NCBI RefSeq assembly: GCF_042433955.1
Contig: NZ_JBHLUH010000003.1
Coordinates: 1 to 64,000, forward strand
Length of the DNA: 64,000 nt
Reading direction: 5' to 3'
Source of the DNA: Phytohabitans kaempferiae
GTDB lineage: Bacteria; Actinomycetota; Actinomycetes; Mycobacteriales; Micromonosporaceae
The notes under the pieces were generated by a model, which worked only from the letters and a program-made list of their open reading frames with translations, was not told the DNA's origin and searched no databases. The position numbers and the translations under genes are program-made. Positions 49,853 through 58,611 of the stretch are shown one piece after another (position 1 is the stretch's first letter; each line of letters starts with the position of its first letter).

Positions 49853-51069
49853 CCGATGTCGACGCCGTCTACCGCGCCCACTCCCGGCGGGTCCTGGCCA
49901 CGCTGATCCGCCTGCTGGGCGACTTCGACCTGGCCGAGGAGGCGGTGCAGGACGCGTTCGTGGCGGCGGTGGAGCAGTGGCCGCAGACCGGCCCGCCCGC
50001 CAACCCGTACACGTGGCTGGTCTCCGCCGGCCGCTTCAAGGCGATCGACCGCCTGCGCCGGCGCGCCCGCTTCGACGCGCTGCTCGGCGAGCTGGCCGCG
50101 CGGCTCGCGCCCGCCGCCGCGGAGCCGTTCGAGGAGTCGCCCGACCTCCCGGACGACCGGCTGCGCCTCATCTTCACCTGCTGCCATCCGGCCCTGCCCG
50201 CGGACGCCCAGGTGGCCATGACGCTGCGCGAGGTCTGCGGCCTCACCACCGAGGAGATCGCGAGGGCCTTTCTCACCGGGCCACCGACCGTCGCCCAACG
50301 CATCGTCCGGGCCAAGAACAAAATCAAGACCAACCGCATCGGGTACGCCGTGCCGCCGCCAGCCGAGCTTCCCAGCCGACTCGATCCGGTGCTCAGCACG
50401 GTGTACCTGATCTTCACCGAGGGATACGCTCCCGCCTCCGGCGAAGCCGTGGTCCGCGCCGACCTGACCGGTGAGGCGATCCGCCTGGGCCACCTGCTGG
50501 CCGAGCTGCTGCCCGACCCCGAGGTGCGGGGCCTGCTCGCGCTGATGCTGCTGCAAGACTCCCGCCGCGACGCCCGCACCACGCCCGGCGGCGACCTGGT
50601 GCTCCTGCCCGACCAGGACCGCTCCCGCTGGCACCGCGACCAGATCACCGCGGCGGCCGACCTGCTCGCCCGCGCAAGGGCCTCGGGACAGGTCGGCACG
50701 TACGCCCTACAGGCCCGGATCGCCCTCGTACACGCCGAGGCACCGACCGCCGAGGCGACCGACTGGCCCCGGATCGTCGACCTGTACGACCTGCTCACCC
50801 GCGCCGACCCCTCCCCGGTGGTCGCCCTCAACCGCGCGGTCGCGCTGGCGATGCGCGACGGCCCGGCGGCGGGCCTGGCCGAGCTGGACGCGGTGCTGGC
50901 CGGCGGCAGGCTCGACGGCTATCACCTGGCCCACTCCGCCCGCGCCGACCTGCTCCGCCGCCTGGGAAGGGTGACCGAGGCACGAGCCGCGTACGAGCGG
51001 GCCCTCGCCCTGGTCCGCCAGGAACCCCAGCGCCGCTTCCTGAAACGCCGCCTCGCCGACCTGCCCTGA
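49849..51069 (+). CDS. ECF42-type RNA polymerase sigma factor
   Basis: The 406-residue protein has sigma region 2 (VDAVYRAHSRRVLATLIRLL, then DLAEEAVQDAFVAAVEQWP), region 4 (GLTTEEIARAFLTGPPTVAQ), and a long C-terminal TPR-like domain (AEAPTAEATDWPRIVDLYDL, then VVALNRAVALAMRDG). Length and extension fit the ECF42 group, which is linked with DGPF proteins and has no classic anti-sigma factor. The GTG at 49849 overlaps the YCII stop. This is the intact counterpart of the remnant at 905-1066. Confidence 0.92.
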   Translation: MTDVDAVYRAHSRRVLATLIRLLGDFDLAEEAVQDAFVAAVEQWPQTGPPANPYTWLVSAGRFKAIDRLRRRARFDALLGELAARLAPAAAEPFEESPDLPDDRLRLIFTCCHPALPADAQVAMTLREVCGLTTEEIARAFLTGPPTVAQRIVRAKNKIKTNRIGYAVPPPAELPSRLDPVLSTVYLIFTEGYAPASGEAVVRADLTGEAIRLGHLLAELLPDPEVRGLLALMLLQDSRRDARTTPGGDLVLLPDQDRSRWHRDQITAAADLLARARASGQVGTYALQARIALVHAEAPTAEATDWPRIVDLYDLLTRADPSPVVALNRAVALAMRDGPAAGLAELDAVLAGGRLDGYHLAHSARADLLRRLGRVTEARAAYERALALVRQEPQRRFLKRRLADLP

Positions 51070-51096
51070 GGCCCGCCCTCCGGCAAGCAAAACGCC

Positions 51097-51116
51097 CACC
51101 GGCGAAACCGCTGGTG
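51097..51116 (+). terminator. Hairpin after the sigma gene
   Basis: The stem CACCGGCG / CGCTGGTG with an AAAC loop lies 28 bp beyond the sigma stop, between it and the tRNA cluster on the other strand. Confidence 0.55.
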
Positions 51117-51146
51117 AGCGCTGCTGTAGCCCGGCGAAAGGCTATG

Positions 51147-51220
51147 TGGCCAGGGGCGGGGTCGAACCGCCGACCTTCCGATTTTCAGTCGGACGCTCGT
51201 ACCAACTGAGCTACCTGGCC
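51147..51220 (-). tRNA. tRNA-Phe (GAA)
   Basis: The cloverleaf starts GGCCAGGTAGCTCAG. The anticodon stem is CCGA/TCGG with loop CTGAAAA, so the anticodon is GAA. The T-arm reads GGCGG-TTCGACC-CCGCC and the acceptor closes with CCTGGCC plus A. CCA is not encoded. Confidence 0.95.
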
Positions 51221-51235
51221 GCGTCATGTTGACCG

Positions 51236-51309
51236 CGGTCCTGACGGGACTTGAACCCGCGACCTCCGCCTTGACAGGGCGGCGAGCACTCCGACTGCTC
51301 CACAGGACC
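51236..51309 (-). tRNA. tRNA-Asp (GTC)
   Basis: The cloverleaf starts GGTCCTGTGGAGCAG. The anticodon stem CCGCC/GGCGG holds loop CTGTCAA, giving anticodon GTC. The T-arm is GCGGG-TTCAAGT-CCCGT, and the acceptor is GGTCCTG paired with CAGGACC followed by G. Confidence 0.95.
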
Positions 51310-51333
51310 TTGCTCTCCGGCTGGGCCGGACCG

Positions 51334-51406
51334 TGCCCCCAACGGGATTCGAACCCGTGCTACCGCCTTGAAAGGGCGGCGTCCTGGGCCACTAGACGAT
51401 GAGGGC
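51334..51406 (-). tRNA. tRNA-Glu (TTC)
   Basis: The cloverleaf starts GCCCTCATCGTCTAG. The anticodon stem CCGCC/GGCGG holds loop CTTTCAA, giving anticodon TTC. The T-arm is ACGGG-TTCGAAT-CCCGT, and the acceptor closes with TGGGGGC plus A. The three tRNAs are transcribed in the order Glu, Asp, Phe. Confidence 0.95.
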
Positions 51407-51556
51407 GGGCCCCGCCATCATTGCACATCACAAGTCAGGCAGCTTTGCTCCCATCCGGCCCCGCCGGAGGCTTCGAAAGCATACGCGACGTCCGACCTTC
51501 CTTCCAAACCGATACCGGGCGCGTCACATTCCCCGCAGAAGACCCAAGGCGGCGGC

Positions 51557-52387
51557 TCAGCGGAGCAGCACGATCCCGTACTTGCGCTTCAGCTCCTCCA
51601 CCATCGCAGGGCAGGCGGCCAGCGTGCCGTTTCGGTCGCCGCCGCCGTCGTGGAGCAGCACGATCGAGCCGGGGCGGGCCTGGTTGATGACCCTGGTGCG
51701 GATCGCGTCGGCGCTCGGCTTCTTCCAGTCCTGCGGGTCGACGTCCCAGTCCAGTGAGGTCATGCCCAGTTCGCGGGAGACCTTGACGGCCGCGGGCGTC
51801 CACCTGCCGCCGGGGTGACGGAAGAACGCGATCTTCGCGCCTGGTACGGCCTTGCGGATCTCCCGGTTGGTCGCCTCAAGGTTGGCCCGGATCTCCGGCT
51901 CGGGCTTGGTACCCAGGTCGAGCTCGTGGTGCCAGGTGTGGTTGCACAGCGTGTGGCCCTCGCGGATCATGCGCGCGACCAGCGCCGGATACGCCCGCAC
52001 CTCGGTGCCCACGACGCAGAACGTCGCCTTCACACCGGTCCTGCGCAGCAGGTCGAGCACCTTGGGGGTCCACACCGGGTGCGGGCCGTCGTCAAACGTC
52101 AGCGCGACCTTCCGGCTGCCGGTGAGCCGCCGCGTGTCGTGCGGGCCGATCCCACTGCGCGGCTTGGGCGTCTTCGGTGACACGGCGGTCGCGGTCGGGG
52201 TCGGGCTCGATGCGGCGGAGGGCGTGGGCTCCGGCGGCGAAGGTGAGGGGACCGTCGCCTCCGGCGGTGGGCCCAGACCCTGCTCGGTCGCGATGGCCTC
52301 GATCGGCTCGCGGGCCAGGACCCATCGCCCGCCGACCAGCAGCGCCAGTACGACCAGCGCGCTGATGACGGCGGCTCGGTGGGTCAC
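51557..52387 (-). CDS. Secreted polysaccharide deacetylase (NodB domain)
   Basis: The 276-residue protein has an uncleaved or cleaved N-terminal signal helix (AAVISALVVLALLVGG), a Pro/Ser/Thr-rich linker, and a NodB deacetylase domain. The metal site comprises VALTFDDGPHPVWTP (Asp) and NHTWHHELD (His-x3-His); FFRHPGGRW and VLLHDGGG complete the active site. It probably deacetylates peptidoglycan or another cell-wall glycan outside the membrane. The GTG at 52387 is used. It lies between the tRNA cluster and the isoprenoid genes. Confidence 0.92.
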   Translation of the reverse strand: MTHRAAVISALVVLALLVGGRWVLAREPIEAIATEQGLGPPPEATVPSPSPPEPTPSAASSPTPTATAVSPKTPKPRSGIGPHDTRRLTGSRKVALTFDDGPHPVWTPKVLDLLRRTGVKATFCVVGTEVRAYPALVARMIREGHTLCNHTWHHELDLGTKPEPEIRANLEATNREIRKAVPGAKIAFFRHPGGRWTPAAVKVSRELGMTSLDWDVDPQDWKKPSADAIRTRVINQARPGSIVLLHDGGGDRNGTLAACPAMVEELKRKYGIVLLR

Positions 52388-52431
52388 GTCGCGTACTCCC
52401 GACGGTTCGGGAACAGAGCGACAAAACCCTA

Positions 52432-52983
52432 CTAGAGTGACCCCTGAGAATCGAGATGTAGCTTTGAAAGCACGCCTGCCAACCACGGGGCGTAGTCGTC
52501 GGGTCGCGTATCGATGCCGCTCAGCGCCTCGCCGAGCGGCGTCCAGTGCAGCTCGGCCACTTCGGCGGGATCGGGGCGCAGCGAGTGGTCGGCGGCGATC
52601 CGCCCGAGCAGCACGTGGTCGTACTCCACCTCGACGCGGCCGGTCGCCGGGTCCTGCGCACGGTACACGTACACGCCGATCTCGGTTAGCGGCACTGGCG
52701 CCAGCCCCAGCTCCTCGCCAAGGCGGATGGTCGCCGCCTCCGTCACCGCCTGTCCCGGGGCGGGGTGGCCGCAGCAGGCGTTGCCCCAGCGCAGCGGGAA
52801 GCGGGTCTTGACGGCGGCCCGCCGCTGGAGCAGCACGCGCCCGCCAGGGGCGGTGAGCAGCACGGAGAACGCCCGGTGCAGCATGCCTGGTGAACGGTGC
52901 GCGGCGGCTACCGTCGCCTCACCGACCGGCCGCCCCTCTTCGTCGACCAGCTCGACCAGGTGGGCTTCCCGACCCGCGCTCAC
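52432..52983 (-). CDS. idi: Isopentenyl-diphosphate delta-isomerase, type 1
   Basis: The 183-residue Nudix-fold enzyme interconverts IPP and DMAPP. The active-site Cys is in WGNACCGHPAPG, the catalytic Glu in GRVEVEYDHVLL, and HRAFSVLL is typical. The GTG start overlaps the stop of the desaturase gene (GTGA), so isomerase and carotenoid desaturase are coupled. Confidence 0.95.
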   Translation of the reverse strand: MSAGREAHLVELVDEEGRPVGEATVAAAHRSPGMLHRAFSVLLTAPGGRVLLQRRAAVKTRFPLRWGNACCGHPAPGQAVTEAATIRLGEELGLAPVPLTEIGVYVYRAQDPATGRVEVEYDHVLLGRIAADHSLRPDPAEVAELHWTPLGEALSGIDTRPDDYAPWLAGVLSKLHLDSQGSL

Positions 52984-54464
52984 GCCGCGCGTCCCGTCAC
53001 GCGACGGGCGGCGAGCTTGCCGGAGATGAGCACCATAGGTACGCCCACGCCGGGCTGCGTGCCGGAGCCGACGAAGACCACGTTGTCCAGTGTGGAGTGG
53101 AGGTTTCCCGGGCGGAAGGGGCCGGTCTGCCAGAAGGTGTGCGCCGCGGCGAACGGAGTGCCCGCCGCCATGCCGAGGTCCGCCCAGTCCGGCGGTGTGA
53201 CCACATGGGACACTTCCACGCCCTCTCCGAAATCCTTGTAGCCCCGGGCTTCCAGCACTCCGATCAGCTCGGCGGCGTACCGCTCGCCGAGCCCGCCGCG
53301 CCAGTCGAGGTCGCGGCCACGGAGCAGGTTGGGCACCGGGGCGAGCACGTAGTACGCCTGGCGGCCGGGCGGCGCCAGCGAGTCGTCGGTGCGGCTGGGG
53401 TTGGTCACCAGCAGCGAGGGGTCGGACATCAGCGTGCCGCGCCGGATCACCTCGTCGAACGCCCCCTGCCAGTCGCGTCCGAAGTGGAGGTTGTGATGCG
53501 CGATCCGGCCGTACTCCATCCTGGATCCGATGTGGAGCACCACGCACGACGGTGAGTAGCGCAGCGGGCGGTGGCGGCGTGGCGGCAGCAGGTCGCGGCG
53601 GGCGACCGGCAGGTCGGGATTGAGCACGACGACATCGGCCGGGATCCGCTCACCAGCGGCGGTGTGCACCGCGACCGCCCGCCCGGCCGACGTCTCCACG
53701 CGCGTGACCGTGGTGCCGTAGCGGATCTGGACCCCGTGCTTCTCCGCGGCGCCAGCGAGCGCGCGCGGCACGGCGTGGATGCCGCCGCGCGGGAAGTACA
53801 CGCCGGCCACCGAGTCGAGGTAGGCGATGACCGCGTAGATCGCGAGCGCGTCGCGCGGGGCGAGGCCGGCGTACATGGCCTGGAACGAGAAGACGCGCCG
53901 AGTGCGGGGGTCGGTGAAGAACTGGTCGATTTTGGACTGGAGCCGGCCGAACGCGCCCATCGCGAGCAGCTTCAACAGGTTGCCGGTAAGCAGGTCGGTG
54001 GGGGAGTCGAGGTTGCGTTCGACGAAATCGGCCCGCTCCAGCTCCCAGAGCCGCCTGGCGTACTCCACGAAGCGCAGGTAACCGTCTGCTTCGGACGGTC
54101 CGCAGACCCGCTCGACCTCGGCGGCCATGCGGGACGGCTCGGTGATGACGTCCAATGTGGAGCCATCGGGGTAGTGCGCGCGGTACGCCGGGTCGAGGCG
54201 GCTCAGCTCGATCCAGTCGGTCAGCCGCTCGCCCACCGCGTCGAGCGCCTCGGCGATGAGGTCGGGCATGGTGAGCACGGTCGGGCCGGTGTCGAACTCG
54301 TACCCGTCCACAGTCAACCGCCCGGCACGCCCGCCAGGCACCGCCTCGCGTTCGAGCACGGTCACCTGCCGCCCGGCACCGGCGAGGTGCAGGGCGCAGG
54401 CGAGACCACCGAGGCCGGCGCCAACCACCACGACGCGGTCCGTCCGCCCACCTACTCTCCGCAC
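52980..54464 (-). CDS. crtI: CrtI-family phytoene desaturase-like oxidoreductase
   Basis: The 494-residue FAD enzyme has the N-terminal dinucleotide fold VVVVGAGLGGLACALHLAG and VLEREAVPGGRAGRL, a FDTGPTVLTMPDLI segment, and a C-terminal LISGKLAARRV with VFVGSGTQPGVGVPMV. This is the CrtI family, which desaturates carotenoid precursors at the membrane. Pairing with idi supports a carotenoid role. No phytoene synthase or GGPP synthase gene is present in the window, so the exact step (CrtI, CrtN or CrtO type) is not certain. Confidence 0.85.
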   Translation of the reverse strand: MRRVGGRTDRVVVVGAGLGGLACALHLAGAGRQVTVLEREAVPGGRAGRLTVDGYEFDTGPTVLTMPDLIAEALDAVGERLTDWIELSRLDPAYRAHYPDGSTLDVITEPSRMAAEVERVCGPSEADGYLRFVEYARRLWELERADFVERNLDSPTDLLTGNLLKLLAMGAFGRLQSKIDQFFTDPRTRRVFSFQAMYAGLAPRDALAIYAVIAYLDSVAGVYFPRGGIHAVPRALAGAAEKHGVQIRYGTTVTRVETSAGRAVAVHTAAGERIPADVVVLNPDLPVARRDLLPPRRHRPLRYSPSCVVLHIGSRMEYGRIAHHNLHFGRDWQGAFDEVIRRGTLMSDPSLLVTNPSRTDDSLAPPGRQAYYVLAPVPNLLRGRDLDWRGGLGERYAAELIGVLEARGYKDFGEGVEVSHVVTPPDWADLGMAAGTPFAAAHTFWQTGPFRPGNLHSTLDNVVFVGSGTQPGVGVPMVLISGKLAARRVTGRAA

Positions 54465-54554
54465 GCGATCGAGCGTAGCGACTACCTGCGGAAATGCCCT
54501 ACGGGCTCCCGCTTCCCGGCCGTCCCGGTCACCCGTTGGTGGCATGCTGGCGGC

Positions 54555-55913
54555 ATGGTGCGGCAGGTGGACGTCGTGGTCGTCGGGCTGGGCGTGGGCG
54601 GCGAGGAGGTGGCCGGCAAGCTGGCCGAGGCGGGCCTGTCGGTCGTCGGCATCGAGCACAACCTGGTCGGTGGCGAGTGTCCGTACTGGGGCTGCGTCCC
54701 GAGCAAGATGATGATCCGAGCGGCCAACGCGCTGGCCGAGGCGCGGCGGGTCGAGCTGCTCGCGGGGCAGGCGCGGGTCGAGCCCGATTGGGCGCCGGTC
54801 GCGCGGCGCATCCGCGAGGAGGCCACCGACACCTGGGACGACACGGTTGCCGTCGACCGGTTCACCGGCAAGGGCGGGCACTTCGTGCGGGGGTACGGCA
54901 CGCTCACCGGCCCGGGGCGGGTCGAGGTCGGCGGCGAGGTCTACGAGGCGCGGCGGGGGATCGTGCTCGGCACCGGCACCTCGGCCGTGATCCCGCCGAT
55001 CGAAGGGCTGGCCGGCACGCCGTACTGGACCAACCGCGAGGCGATCGAGGTGGAGGAGCTGCCCACCTCCCTCGCCGTACTCGGTGGCGGCGCGATCGGG
55101 CTGGAGCTGGCGCAGGCGTTCGCCCGCTTCGGCGTACGGGTCACGGTGATCGAGTCGCTCGACCACGTACTCGCGATGGCGGAGCCCGAGGCGTCGGAGC
55201 TGGCCGCCACCGTGCTCGCGCGGGACGGCGTCGAGTTCCGGACCGGGGCGCGGGCGGAGCGGGTCGGGTACGGCGGTGGCGAGTTCACCGTGCACCTCTC
55301 CACCGGGTCGCTGGTCGTCGCGGAGAAGCTGCTCGTGGCGATCGGCCGGCGAGCGCAGCTCGGCGACCTGGGCCTGGATTCGGTCGGCCTCGACTCGGAC
55401 GCCGAGCACATCGAGGTGGACGACCGTATGCGGGCCGGCGACGGGGTGTGGGCGGTCGGCGACGTGACCGGGCGCGGCGAGTTCACGCACATGGCGATGT
55501 ACCAGGCGGGCATCGCGATCCGGGACATCCTCGGGCAGGAGGGGCCGCCGGCGGACTACCGGGCGGTGCCGCGCGTGACGTTCACCGATCCGGAGATCGG
55601 CGCGGTGGGGCTGACCGAGGCGCAGGCGCGGGAGCGGGGCCTGCGGGTGAGCACCGCCCTGGCCCAGGTGCCAAGCTCGGCGCGGGGCTGGATCCACAAG
55701 GCGGGCAACGACGGTTTCGTCAAGCTCGTGGCCGACGCCGACCGGGGCGTGCTGGTGGGCGCGACGTCCGCGGGGCCGGCCGGCGGCGAGGTGCTCGCCC
55801 CGCTCACGCTTGCGGTGCACGCGGCGGTACCGGTGGAGACGTTGCGGAGCACAATCTACGCGTACCCGACTTTTCACCGCGCGATTGAAGATTCCTTGCG
55901 TGATCTGCGTTAA
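54555..55913 (+). CDS. Pyridine nucleotide-disulfide oxidoreductase (class I)
   Basis: The 452-residue flavoprotein has the FAD loop VVVVGLGVGGEEVAGKLAE and the redox-active Cys pair in GGECPYWGCVPSKM (CxxxxC). The NAD(P) fold is LAVLGGGAIGLELAQAFARF and the FAD-closing motif is VWAVGDVTGRGEF. The C-terminal dimer interface has AYPTFHRAIED, with the His-Glu/Asp pair of this class. It resembles mercuric reductase and lipoamide dehydrogenase but has no MerA Cys pair and no lipoyl gene neighbours, so the substrate is open. It is divergent from crtI. Confidence 0.92.
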   Translation: MVRQVDVVVVGLGVGGEEVAGKLAEAGLSVVGIEHNLVGGECPYWGCVPSKMMIRAANALAEARRVELLAGQARVEPDWAPVARRIREEATDTWDDTVAVDRFTGKGGHFVRGYGTLTGPGRVEVGGEVYEARRGIVLGTGTSAVIPPIEGLAGTPYWTNREAIEVEELPTSLAVLGGGAIGLELAQAFARFGVRVTVIESLDHVLAMAEPEASELAATVLARDGVEFRTGARAERVGYGGGEFTVHLSTGSLVVAEKLLVAIGRRAQLGDLGLDSVGLDSDAEHIEVDDRMRAGDGVWAVGDVTGRGEFTHMAMYQAGIAIRDILGQEGPPADYRAVPRVTFTDPEIGAVGLTEAQARERGLRVSTALAQVPSSARGWIHKAGNDGFVKLVADADRGVLVGATSAGPAGGEVLAPLTLAVHAAVPVETLRSTIYAYPTFHRAIEDSLRDLR

Positions 55914-55976
55914 GAACCCACCAGCGGGCTGGTCTGAGATGTCAGTTCTTGCAGCCGCTTGCCGTACGATTTCGCC

Positions 55977-56981
55977 GTGACACGACGCCTTACCGAGGTC
56001 GCCAAGAAGGCGGGGGTCAGCGAGGCCACCGTGAGCCGCGTGCTCAACGGCCGCGAGGGCGTGTCCGAGGCGACCCGTGCCGCGGTGCTGACCGCACTCG
56101 ACGTGCTCGGCTACGAGCGGCCGTCCAAGCTGCGCGGCGAGCGTGCCCGGCTGGTCGGCCTGGTGCTGCCCGAGCTGCAAAACCCGATCTTCCCGGCGCT
56201 CGCCGAGGCGGTGACCGGCGCGCTGGTGCAGCGCAGCCTCTCGCCGATCCTCTGCGCCCGCACGATCGGCGGTGTCTCCGAGACCGACTTTCTCGAGATG
56301 CTGCTGGAGCACCAGGTGTCCGGCGTGATCTTCGCCGGCGGCAACTACGCGATGGCCGACGCGCCGCACGACCACTACCGCACGTTGCGCGAGCGAGGGC
56401 TCCCGGCGGTGCTCGTCAACGCCGGCGTCGAAGGGCTGGGCTTCCCGAGCGTCTCCACCGACGACGCGGTCGCGGTCGAGCAGGCGTACGCCCACCTGGT
56501 CTCGCTCGGCCACCAGAAGGTCGGCGCGCTGCTCGGTCCGGAAGACCACGTGCCATCCCGGCGCAAGCTCGACGCGCTCCAGGCGGCGGTCAAGGGCAGT
56601 CCGGAGGTTACCTGCGACGTCGAGCGCGCCAGCTTCTCGATGGAGGGGGCCCGCTCGGCCGCCACGCGCCTCGCCGAGCGGGGCGTGACCGGCATCCTCT
56701 GCGCCAGCGACGTGCTCGCGCTCGGCGCCGTGCGCGCGGTCCGCCGGCTGGGCAAGCGCGTGCCACAGGACGTGTCGATCGTGGGCTACGACGACTCGGC
56801 GATCATGACTTGCACCGACCCGCCGCTGACCACCGTCCGCCAGCCGATCGAGGCTATGGGCCAGTCCGTCGTTGACCTCCTCGTGCAGCAGATGGAGGGG
56901 GTCGGCGTCCCGCCGGAGGAGCTGCTCTTCGAGCCGGAGCTCGTGGTCCGCGGCTCGACCGCCCCGGCGCCCAGGAGCTGA
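55977..56981 (+). CDS. LacI-family transcriptional regulator
   Basis: The 334-residue protein has an N-terminal LacI helix-turn-helix (LTEVAKKAGVSEATVSRVLN) and hinge helix, followed by a periplasmic-binding-type sugar domain (LVGLVLPELQNPIFPALAEA, then VSIVGYDDSAIMTC). The GTG at 55977 is used. Its usual targets would be sugar-uptake or glycosidase genes; the only neighbour of that kind is the degraded alpha-glucosidase immediately downstream. Confidence 0.92.
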   Translation: MTRRLTEVAKKAGVSEATVSRVLNGREGVSEATRAAVLTALDVLGYERPSKLRGERARLVGLVLPELQNPIFPALAEAVTGALVQRSLSPILCARTIGGVSETDFLEMLLEHQVSGVIFAGGNYAMADAPHDHYRTLRERGLPAVLVNAGVEGLGFPSVSTDDAVAVEQAYAHLVSLGHQKVGALLGPEDHVPSRRKLDALQAAVKGSPEVTCDVERASFSMEGARSAATRLAERGVTGILCASDVLALGAVRAVRRLGKRVPQDVSIVGYDDSAIMTCTDPPLTTVRQPIEAMGQSVVDLLVQQMEGVGVPPEELLFEPELVVRGSTAPAPRS

Positions 56982-57138
56982 TCACCCCAAACCCGACCTG
57001 ATCAAGGCGTTCCCACCTCGCGGTGGGCGCCCTGACTGGTTCTGGTCTGCATCCCGGTTCTTTCAGATACTAGTCGTGTTCTTGCGTATTCAAGTTTGGC
57101 TTTGTATCGTCATCGCCACGAAACAGGGCAGTCGCGCC

Positions 57139-57471
57139 GTGGCGGCACCGTGGCTGCCGCAACCACCAGACTGGAAGGATCGGACCGTGGCGGCCCAGTC
57201 GGGTGATCCGTACTCGATGCTGGAGCTGTATAGGACGGCGTTGCGCATCCGGCGCGCGGAGCCTGCCCTCGGCGAGGGCGGTATGCGGTGGTTGCCCGTG
57301 TCCGACGGTGTCCTCGCCTTCGCGCGCGAGCCCGGCTTCGCGTGCGTGCTCAATCTCTCGGCGGTGGCCGTGCCGCTGCCCGCGCACGCCGAGGTGCTGC
57401 TCGCGAGCGGCCCGCTGGATGGCGACGCGCTTCCCGTCGATACGGCGGCCTGGCTGCGTACCAGGGGATGA
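57139..57471 (+). pseudogene. Alpha-glucosidase (GH13) C-terminal remnant
   Basis: The frame encodes the last 110 residues of a GH13 alpha-glucosidase: APWLPQPPDW, then SMLELYRTALRIRRAEPAL and WLPVSDGVLAFAREPGFACV, the C-terminal beta domain. The catalytic barrel (about 420 residues) is absent, and upstream lies only the LacI gene. A GTG at 57187 could give a 94-residue product, but it would be non-enzymatic. A strong hairpin follows. I read it as the remains of a gene whose 5' part was deleted. Confidence 0.8.
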
Positions 57472-57473
57472 GC

Positions 57474-57521
57474 GGTTTGTGGGCGGTGCCGCCGCCGGGA
57501 CAGTGGCGCCGCTCACAAACC
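57474..57521 (+). terminator. Hairpin after the alpha-glucosidase remnant
   Basis: The stem GGTTTGTGGGCGG (57474-57486) pairs with CCGCTCACAAACC (57509-57521) with one mismatch and is followed by CTTTCTG. It is a terminator kept from the original gene. Confidence 0.7.
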
Positions 57522-57570
57522 CTTTCTGCCGGTTTTCGTGCGCCACCGGTCCCGAGAGCCGGTCGGATCG

Positions 57571-57605
57571 ATCAGGGCGCCCCGCGTACCGCGGGGCGCC
57601 CTGAT
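57571..57605 (+). terminator. Second terminator-like hairpin
   Basis: The arms ATCAGGGCGCCCCGC and GCGGGGCGCCCTGAT are perfect over 15 bp with a 5-base loop, and are followed by GTCGTTGGT. The left arm is almost the same as in the hairpin at 32057-32093. Confidence 0.7.
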
Positions 57606-57789
57606 GTCGTTGGTCTCACGTAACAATGTGGAACATCAGGGGCGTGCGTAGCCCGTCTACGATCAGTCGGATGACTTCGAGAGGTGTCGTTGTGCGTGGG
57701 GTCACACGGTTAATCGTTGTTCTGGTATAGAGATTTCACTTAGCGTTGAATTACGTAAACCGTGGATGAAATCTCGGTGGGGGACGGCG
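57606..57789 (+). promoter_or_regulatory. PAP2 gene upstream region
   Basis: This stretch between the terminator and the PAP2 gene is unusually A+T-rich around 57700-57760 (for example TTAATCGTTG, TATAGAGATT, GAATTACG) and is the likely promoter. GGTGGGGG precedes the ATG. I could not fix a specific -10/-35 pair. Confidence 0.4.
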
Positions 57790-58611
57790 ATGGCAGTCAC
57801 GGAAGAGGCCGCGCGGCCCGCCGCGGGTCCACATACAGCACTACCTGTGCGGCCAGGGCCGGGGCGCCCTAAGGCCGCACACGTGCGCGAACTCGTCATC
57901 GAGGTGATCTTGATCGCCTCGATGATGGTTATTTACCAGGGCATACGCCATCTCGCAGACGGCCAATTGGGCGTTGCTTTCCGTCATGCGGACTGGGTTT
58001 GGGCAGTCGAACGGGCACTTCACCTGCCCAGTGAGGCCGCCATTCAGGATTGGGCGCTGTCGTGGGGGCCGACGGCGCGACTGGCAAACATCTATTACGT
58101 CGGCGTCCATTTCCCCGGCACGATCGCGGCGATGGTGTGGCTGTGGATCCGCCACCGCCCCGACTACCTGCGTATGCGCACCGAAATGGCGGTGCTCACC
58201 GGCGCCGCGCTGGCCGTGCACGTGGTCTTTCCGCTCGCGCCGCCGCGGCTGGTGCCCAGCTTCGGCATGGTCGACACGATGATCCTCACCGGCCCCTCGG
58301 CCTACCCGGACAACAGCACCGACGGTGTCGCCAACCAGTTTGCGGCGATGCCGTCACTGCACGTCGGCTGGGCCCTACTCGTGGCGATCGCGCTCATCCG
58401 CGTCACCAGCGGCCGGTGGCGGTGGCTGGCACTCGCCCATCCGATCCTGACCGTGACCGTCGTGGTGATCACCGCCAACCACTACTGGCTCGACGGCATC
58501 GTCGCCGGTTTGCTGCTGGTCGGGGCGATCCGGCTGGTGAGCTTCCGCACGAGATACGTCGGGCGGTTGCAAGGGCAGCCGCTGCCGAGTTTCTCCCGCG
58601 TGCTGCTCTAG
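57790..58611 (+). CDS. PAP2-family membrane phosphatase
   Basis: The 273-residue protein has about six transmembrane helices. The PAP2 motifs are seen in FAAMPSLHVGWALL (the SLHVGW segment with one catalytic His) and ITANHYWLDGIVAG (second His with Asp). The first KX6RP motif is reduced or not obvious, as is common in the PAP2_3 (Aur1-like) subfamily. It probably dephosphorylates or transfers polar head groups on lipids at the outer leaflet. An ATG at 57766 is in frame, but 57790 has the better ribosome site. Confidence 0.88.
   Translation: MAVTEEAARPAAGPHTALPVRPGPGRPKAAHVRELVIEVILIASMMVIYQGIRHLADGQLGVAFRHADWVWAVERALHLPSEAAIQDWALSWGPTARLANIYYVGVHFPGTIAAMVWLWIRHRPDYLRMRTEMAVLTGAALAVHVVFPLAPPRLVPSFGMVDTMILTGPSAYPDNSTDGVANQFAAMPSLHVGWALLVAIALIRVTSGRWRWLALAHPILTVTVVVITANHYWLDGIVAGLLLVGAIRLVSFRTRYVGRLQGQPLPSFSRVLL

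Noticed and set aside
51147..51406. tRNA cluster as attachment site of an integrated element
   Set aside because: There is no integrase gene nearby and no repeated tRNA 3' end in the window.
52980..56549. Very long open frame on the minus strand opposite the oxidoreductase and LacI genes
   Set aside because: Only its last 494 codons (the CrtI gene) have family similarity. The rest is the high-GC shadow of well-supported plus-strand genes.
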